NCBI GenBank assembly: GCA_937951615.1
Contig: CALFBH010000031.1
Location: forward strand, 86,255-150,254
DNA from: an uncultured Saprospiraceae bacterium
Lineage (GTDB): Bacteria > Bacteroidota > Bacteroidia > Chitinophagales > Saprospiraceae
Length of the DNA: 64,000 nt
Reading direction: 5' to 3'
Each line of letters opens with the position of its first letter. Within the stretch, counting starts at the first letter, position 1. This document shows, one piece after another, positions 40,074 to 50,500 of the stretch. Under the pieces are notes generated by a model. It had not been told where the DNA came from and searched no databases. It saw only the letters and a list, made by a program, of their open reading frames with translations. The translations under genes and the position numbers were made by a program.

Positions 40074-40098
40074 GGCATAGGACTTCAGTCCTGCGTGC
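40074..40098. repeat. REP-like hairpin GGACTTCAGTCC
   Basis: GCATAGGACTTCAGTCC plus TGCGTGC forms an interrupted stem. It belongs to the ACTTCAGT/TAAAGT palindrome class of 2251-2334 and 31683-31739. Lies in the spacer between paralogues 1 and 2. Confidence 0.5.
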
Positions 40099-40135
40099 AA
40101 AAACTCACCTTCCTTTCTTTTCTCTTATACATGAA

Positions 40136-40224
40136 ATAACAGCCATAGTCTCGATAATTATCGGGAATCGACGTTGGACTATGGATTAATAAAATCCAAT
40201 TTCTTAAACACTCATCATTTAATT
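40136..40224. repeat. 5-prime leader shared by paralogues 2 and 3 (partner 44465-44547)
   Basis: AACAGCCATAGTC, a TCGATAATTATCGGGAATCGA hairpin and GGACTATGGATTAATAAAA, then TCCAATTTCTTAAACAC. Upstream of 44548 the order is AACAGCCATGG, ATTGACCATGGATT, then AAAATCCAGTTTCTTAAACAC. A degenerate ATCGACC-word repeat is thus part of both leaders. Confidence 0.65.
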
Positions 40225-43200
40225 ATGAGAAAAATTGTACTCAAAGCTAAGGTAAAAACATTTACAAATCTTTCATGCGCTAGCCTGATAGAACAACTCA
40301 TAAGAATGTGTATGCAGGCTGGAAAACAGCACTTGCTAATTCCATTATTTTCTATGTTACTCATCAGCTCGGTAGTATATGCGAATACGACAGATGACGG
40401 AGTAACAGCAACAGAAAATGAAATCACTTGCATGGAAACGGACTGGTCAGACACACCAGTTCAACATACAGTTGATGCTGCAAAAACATCATCGATTCAT
40501 ATAGAAAAGAAAACACAAAAACCTGTACAGGTAGCTCAAATGGGCTTCTTTACAAGTTTTAGGATTTTTTTGGTATCTCGGTTTAGTAGCTGGTTTGCTG
40601 AGGGGAAAAGCGAAATTGTCAAAGAAACGAACGAAGGTGTATCATCACTTAAAACAAATTCTATGATGATGGCCTGCCCTGGCGGTACAGCACCCACCGT
40701 TACTGCCTTTTCCCTCTCAGCAAGTTGCACCAATGAAATTCCCAACAACGATGCCTACCTGCAAATCAGCGCAGCTATAGATGCTACGCACTACGATTTC
40801 AATGAGGGCGGTACGTACACAGGCGCAGGCTTTGCAAGCGCGACATCCTTCAATCCAGCTACTGATTTACCTTTACAGTTTGGCGCACTTGCAAACCCTG
40901 CCGTAGCTACTGACTATACCATTCGCGTATTCAATGGCTCGGATGCATGCTTCACTGATATAGTCGTGACACTTGAGCCGCAGACGGACTGTGCGGGAGG
41001 TTGTGATTGTAAAGAAATGATTTATTTGAATGAGCCGTTGTCAGGAGCAGCCGTTCATAAATTTTTAGTTAATCCAGATAATAGCTTTACTGAAATTGGA
41101 AATCCCTGGTATGATAATGATATAACAGGTGAAGAGGTAAGTTCACCGCATGGCTTGGGAACAGATTTGAATGGCTTTCTTTATATAGCAGAACATTTTG
41201 AGTCAGCAGATATCAGAAGGTTTAATTGTGATGGAGAATTGTATCCGGAATCAGATTTTTTAATAGATGGAGGAAATGATCTTTTCAATATTTCTTCTAT
41301 TGAAAATACGCTTTACCACAATACTGCTGCCAACCCGATAGGTGAAATAATTGCACACGATTTGTGTACTACTGACCAGGTGGGCGGGGTTAATTTTTGT
41401 GAAAACCCAGGAAGAGACTGGGGGCTGTATATCAATACTGAAACTGTAGAATTTTATGCCACTACAGGTTTTGGTGCTGATAACTACTTTTGGTATTTTA
41501 ATGCTTCGGATTTTGATAATGATCCTAATACCTGCGTGAGTGCTATTCCCCTCGGCGGAAATTTCCCTACTACCAATGCTGATGTAAGGGGCGTAGTGAC
41601 AGATGCTGATGACAATGTTTATATTGCTGTTCGTGAAGATAATAACTATACGTCTACTGCTTCTTATTTACTGAAGTATGGACCTGCCCCTGATTTTAAT
41701 TATATCGGAATGTCAGCCATAGATTCAATTCCTGACGGAACTGGTTTTCACGAAATTATTGGGCTTGTGTATAGTGAAACGAATAATCTGATATATGCTT
41801 CTACAAGTTCTTCTGTAGATGATTGTGTATCTATTTTTGATACCAACCTCAACTATTTGGGAGCAGCAGCTCCTGCTACTGGAAATGGAAATGCGGCTAA
41901 GGGTATCGCTATTCAAAAAGAATGCTGCCCCACCAACAATCGTCAGAGAATAGACCAAACTTACTGCATATCCGACACCTCAGCATTGACGTTTCTCAAT
42001 GAAGTCTATGAATGTGAAGGTGTTATTTGTGAAGGACTATGGGAAGTATTCAGCATAGACCCGACAATTACCTACGATGACTGTAACCAGACAATAAGTT
42101 TAACTGGCGCAAGTGGCTGTGCGACTTTCGTCAAATCGTCCGATGGCGTCGGCAATAACCTGCAATGTGGCGCATTTGAGATTACTTTGAGTGTCTGCTT
42201 CTATCAAGAGGTAGAAGCTACTGCTTTTGCACTGAGTCCAAGTTGTACCAATGGCATTCCCAATGATGATGGCTACCTGCAAATCAGTGCAGCTATAGAC
42301 GCTACGCACTACGATTTCACTGCAGGCAGCACCTACACAGGAGCAGGCATGGCAGATGCTACTGCCTTCAATTCGGCGACCGACCTGCCTTTACAGTTTG
42401 GCACTTTAGCCAATCCGGCCCTAGCCACAGATTATACCATTCGGGTATTTAATGGCTCTGATGCATGCTTCACTGATCTAGTCGTGACGCTTGAGCCACA
42501 GACGGACTGTGAGACAGGCTGTGATTGTGAAGAAATGGTCTATTTAAATGAACCCTCATCTGGTGGAGCCATACATAAATTTAAAGTCAATTCTGATAGT
42601 ACTTTCACGGAAATTGGGAGTCCATGGTTTAACAATACGGACAATGGAGAGCAAGTCACCACACCACACGGAATAACTGTAGACTTAAACGGAAATATAT
42701 ATGTTGGTGAGACTCTTTATCTGGGGTCAGAAATACGAAAATTCACCTGTGACGGTGAAATTTTTCCTGAATCTGAATTTGGTATCACCGCTGACGGACA
42801 GTTTAATTTCGCTTCTATTGGAAATAGTTTATATTCCAACAATGGCTTAGAATTCAATTCAGATCCAGGAAATGGAGTGATAACGGAACGTGATCTATGT
42901 ACAGGACAAGTAACAAGCTCACTAGAATTTTGTGATAACCTGGGAGGGGGGATAGACTGGGCATTACATTTAGATTCCAAAACCAATGAATTTTATGCTA
43001 CGGCAGGTTTTGGGGGAACGACTAACAATTTCTGGTATTTCTCCGCAGAGGATTTTGACAATGATCCAAATACCTGTGTTAGTGCAATACCACTAGGAGG
43101 AGATTTTCCTACTACGAATGCAGACGTGCGAGGAATGACAACAGATAGTGATGGTAATGTTTATATCGCAGTATTTAATGACCAGAATACTGCTCCGGCA

Positions 43201-44052
43201 AGTTCCTATTTGATGAAATTCGGTCCTGCGCCTACCTTTAATTACATAGGTAGATCAGCACTTGATACAGCAGAAGATGGTACGGGATATAGGTATATAA
43301 TAGGATTGGTTTATAGCGAAACTACAAATCTGATTTATGCATCTACTTACTCTCAGGTGGACGACTGTGTATCCACTTTTGATACAGATTTAAATTATCT
43401 TGGTGTGACCGTGCCAAGCCCGGGAACAGGTGATCAAGGCAAAGGTATTGCGATAACTAAAGAATGCTGCCCAACCAGCAATCGCCAAGTCATAGACCAA
43501 ACCTACTGCATATCCGACACTTCAGCATTGACTTTCCTCAATGAAGTCTATGAATGCGAAGGTGTCATTTGTGAAGGCTTATGGGAAGTAGTCAGCATAG
43601 ACCCAACAGTTACTTACAATGATTGCAGCCAGGCAGTCACGCTAAACGGCGCAGGCGGCTGTGCGACTTTCGTCAAATCGTCTGACGGCATCGGCAATAA
43701 CCTGCAATGTGGTGCTTTTGAGATCACTTTGAATGTCTGTTTTGTAGTTCAATCTGATGCCCCCGAAATTACTGTCACCGAAAACATCTGCAATCCAAAT
43801 ACACCCGGTGCATTCTCGGTCACTACAGCCTGCGGAACAGGCAGCACCATAGAGTGGAGTACCGACAATGGCACCACCTGGAGTACGACAACTCCGACTT
43901 ATACGAATGCCAACGCTCAAACCGTCATCGCCCGCTGTGTGGATAATGTTGATAATACCTGTCTAAGTGCAGAAAGCGCAGCAGTAACTTCATCACCAAA
44001 TGATTGCTGCCCAGTACCTAATTGCTTTGGAATTGGTATTCAGCAAAATTGA
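40225..44052 (+). CDS. Large secreted protein ending in the CCPxPNCFGIxxQQN tail (paralogue 2)
   Basis: The ATG at 40225 (MRKIVLKAKVKTF) is used; 17 codons upstream in frame are leader repeat. The 1275-residue protein has the same long basic N-region and core LLIPLFSMLLISSVVYA as paralogue 1. Two tandem copies of a unit of about 510 residues follow (DNA period near 1.54 kb). Each has a SCTNxIPNxDxYLQISAAID module, a propeller (EMIYLNEP, PHGLGTDLNGFLYIAE, FNYIGMSA) and a Cys-rich domain (VYECEGVICEGLWEV, GGCATFVKSSDG). One Ig-like module (IEWSTDNGTTWSTTTPTY) leads to the tail CCPVPNCFGIGIQQN. Probably surface-exposed, perhaps adhesive (inference). Confidence 0.75.
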   Translation: MRKIVLKAKVKTFTNLSCASLIEQLIRMCMQAGKQHLLIPLFSMLLISSVVYANTTDDGVTATENEITCMETDWSDTPVQHTVDAAKTSSIHIEKKTQKPVQVAQMGFFTSFRIFLVSRFSSWFAEGKSEIVKETNEGVSSLKTNSMMMACPGGTAPTVTAFSLSASCTNEIPNNDAYLQISAAIDATHYDFNEGGTYTGAGFASATSFNPATDLPLQFGALANPAVATDYTIRVFNGSDACFTDIVVTLEPQTDCAGGCDCKEMIYLNEPLSGAAVHKFLVNPDNSFTEIGNPWYDNDITGEEVSSPHGLGTDLNGFLYIAEHFESADIRRFNCDGELYPESDFLIDGGNDLFNISSIENTLYHNTAANPIGEIIAHDLCTTDQVGGVNFCENPGRDWGLYINTETVEFYATTGFGADNYFWYFNASDFDNDPNTCVSAIPLGGNFPTTNADVRGVVTDADDNVYIAVREDNNYTSTASYLLKYGPAPDFNYIGMSAIDSIPDGTGFHEIIGLVYSETNNLIYASTSSSVDDCVSIFDTNLNYLGAAAPATGNGNAAKGIAIQKECCPTNNRQRIDQTYCISDTSALTFLNEVYECEGVICEGLWEVFSIDPTITYDDCNQTISLTGASGCATFVKSSDGVGNNLQCGAFEITLSVCFYQEVEATAFALSPSCTNGIPNDDGYLQISAAIDATHYDFTAGSTYTGAGMADATAFNSATDLPLQFGTLANPALATDYTIRVFNGSDACFTDLVVTLEPQTDCETGCDCEEMVYLNEPSSGGAIHKFKVNSDSTFTEIGSPWFNNTDNGEQVTTPHGITVDLNGNIYVGETLYLGSEIRKFTCDGEIFPESEFGITADGQFNFASIGNSLYSNNGLEFNSDPGNGVITERDLCTGQVTSSLEFCDNLGGGIDWALHLDSKTNEFYATAGFGGTTNNFWYFSAEDFDNDPNTCVSAIPLGGDFPTTNADVRGMTTDSDGNVYIAVFNDQNTAPASSYLMKFGPAPTFNYIGRSALDTAEDGTGYRYIIGLVYSETTNLIYASTYSQVDDCVSTFDTDLNYLGVTVPSPGTGDQGKGIAITKECCPTSNRQVIDQTYCISDTSALTFLNEVYECEGVICEGLWEVVSIDPTVTYNDCSQAVTLNGAGGCATFVKSSDGIGNNLQCGAFEITLNVCFVVQSDAPEITVTENICNPNTPGAFSVTTACGTGSTIEWSTDNGTTWSTTTPTYTNANAQTVIARCVDNVDNTCLSAESAAVTSSPNDCCPVPNCFGIGIQQN

Positions 44053-44290
44053 AAATTCACGTTTTAAGCAACGGTCAAAAAATATAAAAATGGCTGCCTT
44101 TTTGCGAGGCAGCCATTTTTTTGACCTCATTCTCTTATTAAAAAATTTCAAATTGAGAATTGCTGATGCATGTATATATAAGTTAAAATTTACTGATATA
44201 AAACTCCTTATAAAGAAACCTTTTTCCTTTTCTTCCGTAAGAATAAATATAGTCATGCCATGAATAAAATCTAAATTAATAGGAAAGGAA
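44053..44290. repeat. Duplicated 3-prime flank of paralogue 2 (partner 39671-39905)
   Basis: Matches the flank of paralogue 1 for about 235 bp with scattered substitutions and indels. The region from 44291 to 44465 carries a REP-family fragment (TGAGCGAAGTCGGAATGG) but no gene that I recognise. Confidence 0.7.
44088..44122 (+). terminator. Intrinsic terminator of paralogue 2
   Basis: ATGGCTGCCT pairs with AGGCAGCCAT around TTTTGCG and is followed by seven T. Confidence 0.85.
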
Positions 44291-44547
44291 AACATAACAA
44301 CAAAGTCAAACTAAGAGTTTTACAAATAAAAGACCTGAGACAATATCCCCTCTGGAGGCTCGTATTGAGCGAAGTCGGAATGGGGGAAAGTGCAAGTCAA
44401 AATGTAAAGCTATTTTTGCGCCATTCCTAATTTCCACTCCTGCCCGACTTCCTTTTTTTCTATGTAAAATAGAAAACAGCCATGGATTATTGACCATGGA
44501 TTGCCAATAAAAATCCAGTTTCTTAAACACATATCAATCAATCTATC

Positions 44548-47500
44548 ATGAGAAAAACAGTACTCATTACGCTAATCTTTACCCTGACTTTCGGAATACA
44601 ACCAGCAAATGCAGGATTATTCGACTGGTTATGGCCAAAACAAAAAAAGACGGAAGCCTGCGAACAAAAAAATCCACAAACAAAAGAACAGACTACTCCG
44701 CCTTCTGATGAAAACTTGAAAAAACAGGCCAAAAAGAAAAAAAGCAGGTTGCGTTTTACCGAAAACATCGGTCAGATGGACGAAGCCGTCCGCTATCATG
44801 TCAATGATATGCAGGCGAATCATTATTTCCTCAATAATGAAATACGCACCGTCGTGACTCAACAAACAAAGAGTACTCGACAGGACATGGAAAGAAAACG
44901 GGGAAAACCCGAAAAACGTGGCCCGCATAGTGGGCAAAAAGAAAGAGAAGAACCAGAAGAAGAAGTCACGACTTTTGTGTATGGTTTAAAATTCCTCGGT
45001 ACATCAGGACCGAAGGAATATTTGGGTTTACAGCCCGAAATAGAAAAAACAGTAGGTAAAATCACCCACATCAAAGGCTCCGGCACCTACAGCAATATCC
45101 CACAGTACGGACAGCTCCAATACACTGCCCTCTGGGAAGGCATTGATATAGATTTCTACGAAACACAAGGTCACCTGAAATACGACTTCATCGTACAGCC
45201 CGATGCCGACCCCGCACAGATTCAGCTTGAAATGAACGGTGTCAGTAATTTAAAAGTAAATGCCAGGACAGGAGAACTGGAATTCACCACACCGCTCGGC
45301 GAATTGAAAAAAGGCATCCCCTACACCTATCAGGTGATTAATGATAAAGAAGTAGAAGTAAGTGCAAAGTATCTCATCAAAAATGGTGTCATTTCTTTTA
45401 AACTAGGAAAATACAATAAAGATTACCCACTCATCATCGACCCCATCGCCCTGAAATTTGCGACTTTCCTCGGTGGAAATACGGATGCCGATGACCTAAA
45501 TAGCATCTATGTCCACCCTACTTCAGGAAATATATACATGGCAGGGAATACCCTATCTACCAGCTTCGCAGGAGTGACAGGGGCTGCTATTAATAATCCT
45601 GCAAAAAGAGATGGTTTTATCACCTGCATGAGTCCAGACGGAAGTACTATTCTCTGGACAACGATAATCGGAGGGGATGAAGATAATGACTACTTGTATT
45701 ATGTCTATGCCTCCGATGATGAAAATGATGTTTTTGTTTCAGGTAACTCCCGTTCCGATGATTATCCGGTCAATGGCGTATTAGCACCTTACTCGACTGT
45801 GCTGGCAGGAGGTAACAAAAGTCAGGTCATCAGTCGTCTCAGCGGAAATGGTACAGTACTGGAGTATAGTACATTTTTTCCTATAAATTCATTTTCAGTA
45901 GAGCGTTTTGTCGTAGTAGGCGATATTGTCTACGGTTCCAATTATTATGACTTAGGTGACCATAATAGTTACCCTATACCTGTACCAGCAGGTGCTTACA
46001 TCAGCACACCACCAAGCAATAATAGTGATGGACAACTTTTTTATGGTATCAATACCGCCCTAAGCGGTGTGGCAAGTTATCAGTACGGCACCTATTATTA
46101 TGATACGACGCCGGACGCCTATACCTATCTTGAATTTACCAGGGCAAGAGCAGATGCAGCAGGAAATATCTATTTCGGTGGTTATTTTGACATCGGGCAG
46201 TCAACTAATGGGCCAACGGATGCTTTGTTTACCCCTGATGCGATTCATAAAGTAGCAGATATTCAAAATATAGTTGGCCCAGGTGGTACTTATGGGACTG
46301 CAGGCTGGGTAGCTCAGTTCAATCCTACACTAAGCAGCTTAATCTATGCCACACCGATAGCACCTATTCTTGACACCGATGGCTATAATGAGATAGGGCA
46401 GTATAATCTTACAAATTTTGATGTATCTGATAACGGAGATATTTACTTCACAAGTATTGATGTAAAGTATGATGTATTAGATTCCAGTGAACTCGTAGTA
46501 GCTCCAACGAATAATTACACCAATCTCCAACCCCTGGAAATCTTTAATGGGGAATTATTGCACAATACCGCCTCAAAAATTTCAGCCGCCAATCGTTCGC
46601 AATATGAATACATCACCACAGCCACGGCTAGCTATGCTTACAATTCCCCTTCACCAGGTGGTGTAGTCGATAAAAAAGGACGCCTGCACTGGGTCTATGA
46701 TTATGACTTTGCTGCTTATGGTGCAGAGCTTAATGCCTTAAGTACAACTGGTGCAGTTCAGAGCAGCCATGCAGGTGATGATATATCCTCTCAATATGTC
46801 CTACTTTCGCCAACAGGAAAAATGGAATATGCTACTATTATCGGACAAAGCATAGACTTTAGTTCCAATGGTGATTCCTATCCATACACCTCTTTCGTAA
46901 CAGAAGATTGTAAATTTTATATCGCAGGATTTGTAGAATACGATGCCCAAAAAACCTTCCCCGTCACCCCCTCCTACTGGGATGCCGATGCCGGGCAGCA
47001 GGTCTTCGTACATGATGCCACGCCCGCTTCCCATGATGAAGCATGGCTGACAGTGTTTCACGAGCCGGAGCCTTCGAGTAATGTGATTAATGATTTTGCC
47101 GCAGGCAATAATGAATTTTGTATAGATGCCCTCATCTATCAAAATCCCAACTTCGGCCCTATTATGGGCGATCCTATCGGCTATCAAAGTGGCGATGGCT
47201 CGGTTGCCAATCACAACCTGCCCGATATTCGTCCGGCAGGCTTTACGCAAGCTCACCCTACACCTGCTGCCACAGAAGGCTATCAATGGCAAATCAGCTA
47301 TGATAATGGAGCGACCTGGACAGATGTGCCTTCCAGTGGTGATCTTCCGGTATATAAACCAGAATCAGAAAGTGTAGCAGGTACAGTACAATACAGAAGA
47401 GCTTTCTTTTACGATTGTTGTGCAAATGAACCTTTATATAGTAATGTCGCTACAGCCATCATTGCTGATAATTTCACGCTAGAAGCCCAAGCCCCAACCG

Positions 47501-50500
47501 ACCCGGTTTATTTCTGTTCGGGCATTGTGGAAGACTTTAGCTTCCCCATCGCTGGTGCGACTGGCAATATCAGCTGGCAGTGGTATGATGGCTTTGCGCC
47601 AATAGATAATACAATAATTGACCCGGCAAGTGGTTCAGGAGTACTGCCCGCCAACTTCACAGCAGGCATACCCGCAACAGCCACCGCAGGTGGATTTTAC
47701 AGATTAGTGATCACAGATGACAGTGGATGCTCAGTAGAAACAGCCGTCACCATAATTCCACTCACTTCGCCAGCCGGTACAGGTCCCCAGATGGCCATCT
47801 GCCCCGGCAGTGGTTCCAATGACGTAACACTGGGACCAAGCACCCCAAATCCAGACTTTGAATATTCCTGGACAGGCCCAGGCGGCTTTACGTCCAGCGA
47901 CCCCAATCCGGTCGTCACCGTAGATGGCACCTACAACCTACAGGTTAAACTCGTCGGCACACCTGATTTTTGTGTCGGTGGCGAAACAACAGTAGATGTA
48001 TTCCCGCTGGTCGCCCATGATTCCATACTCATAACAATTGCAGATTCAGATTTCTGCCAGAGCGATGATCCTGCAGGAATAGGTTTGGCAGGCGACGCTC
48101 CGGCAGGCTACGTATTCCAGTGGTCTCCTGGTAATAATCTGGATGACCTCACAGCATTTAATCCGACTTTTGATCCGGGAATATTGTCTTTCGGCTCGCC
48201 GGTATCCACAGCAACTTATACCTTTACAGCACTTCGCCTTAGCGATGGCTGTATATTTGAAACCACAACCACAGTAACGAATACTGCACTAGCACTCGCC
48301 AATGCAGGAGATGATAGAGGCCCGATTTGTAATAATTCTACAATAACCGGAAAAGCTTCTACTACTGGAGATTATTTTGAATGGGAAGCCATAGCAACTT
48401 CTCATCCCGACGGCTTGACAACATTGATAACTGATGCAGAATATACCATAGATGGCAATCAGGCAAATCTGGGAATCAATAAATTCATGGAAGTTACAGC
48501 ACCACTCATCGGTGATGGTAGCACCTGTTATACAATTGATTATGAATTAAGAGCTTCTTTCCTTCCATTACTGAATGACTGTATGTCCAGAGACACCGTT
48601 ACGGTAACAGTCTGTTGTGTAGGTGCTGCCGGTTGTCCACCTATCAATGCAACATTGACAGGAACAGATGGTGCCTGTGGCTCAAGCGAGAATATTATAT
48701 CTGTATCTGAAACACCAGGATTTGCTTATGTATGGACAACCTATAGTGTAGATGGAGTGGTTCAGCCCGACCCCACAGAGCCAAGCGGTTTATTTGAAGT
48801 GAATGCAGGTGTGTCGGGGGCAGCCTTATCTTCTAATGGACCACATCCTACACAAGTGATAGCCAATATTGATGACCCCGCCTGGGGTTGGGCAGGCGCC
48901 AATTTTGTGGTCTATGAAGTCACAGGAACGGGTATTGTAAATGGTGAAGTGGTAGAGTGTTTTGATCGCTTACAGGTCTTTTCAGGACAAAGCGCCACAC
49001 CCGTTATAGGGGTGAAAGAAAATATTGGCGTATGTACAGCTCAAGACCCAGGCTCACTACTTACGGGCAATGGTGTTAATTTACCTTATCAAATATCAGG
49101 AATAGATTATACAGCAGCTCCCAACTCCGGCTTGCTCTGGGATTGGGCAGAACTCGGAGGAGAAACAACAAGTATTTTGGGAGGAGGCGACACACCTTTC
49201 CCAACACTTGAACCCGCTAGCACACAGACCTATGTGGTGATGGTAACTGATCCATTATCAGGCTGTGTAGCACTAGATACGTTTACTGTAGATGCTGTAG
49301 TCATACCAGCTAATGCAGGCGAAGATGTTACTGGTATATGTAGTGGTGCATTGATACAATTGGGTACTGCGCCTCAGGCTGGCTATTCTTACGAATGGAG
49401 TCCGGCATCAGGCTTGAATTTTCCCATTGGTACACCTAATAATACAGCAGCACAACCCTACCTGGTCGTTCCAGGCGGGGTGGCAGTTGAATATTCTGTC
49501 ATCGTAACCAATACAGAAACAGGCTGTACGGCAACAGATACATTATTAATTACGCCCGAAACGAATGTAACAACACCGCCAGCCGCAGCATCATATACCT
49601 CATGCCCCGGTGGTGAATTTACAATTGGAGCCACTTATACACCTGCTGATGGTATTGACTTTAGCTGGTCAGCAGGCGCAGGCGGAGATCTATCATGGTT
49701 AAGCAGCACAAGCGTCAATCAACCAGTGGCAACGCTGCCGGATAATTTTACTGGACCCGCTACATTTACACTCACCGTAACCAATGGTTCATGTGGTAGT
49801 GCATCCACAGATTATATAATTACCAATGACCCTGCGGACGTGGATTTAGGCCCAGATGTTGTCGCAGTCTGTCAGGCTCCTTATATAGAAATAGGACCGG
49901 CGACTGCTACGCCAGGTTACGCCTTTATATGGTCACCAAGTACCGGACTTTACACAGATGCAGCGGGAACAACGGCTTATAATGGAGGAAATAGCAGTTC
50001 TTATCAGACATTATATGCCCGACCATTAGTAACAACAGAATATACGATAATAGCCAGTAATAGCTCTACAGGTTGCCTTTTTACAGATAAAATAACCGTC
50101 GATCCGCCAGCAAGCATCGACGTGAATGCAGGTGATGATGTAGCCTATTGCCCAGGCGAAAGCTCAGTAAGCATCGGACAAAGCGGCGGCGGAACCATGA
50201 CATGGACAGCCACAGGATATAATAGTAATCCAAATGGAACACCTGCCACCCCAACAGCAGGTGAAGTGACGACGATGGAAGGCTATCTGTCTGCGCTTTC
50301 AGGCACGACGGTTGATTTCAGCCAGTCACCAGCCGAACCTGGGGTATATGTTTATACCATTACAGCCGATTATGGCGGTGGTTGTGTGGCTTCCGATGAA
50401 GTTCAGGTTATCGTACCAGATATACCTGCCAGCTTATCAGGTGGCTCAACAGTTATGTGTGAAGGCGATGATGTTCAATTGGGAACTACAGGAGTAGCAG

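Noticed and set aside
46801..47292. Long antisense frames within the giant secreted protein gene
   Set aside because: They are shadows of biased codon use on the coding strand and contain no family motif.
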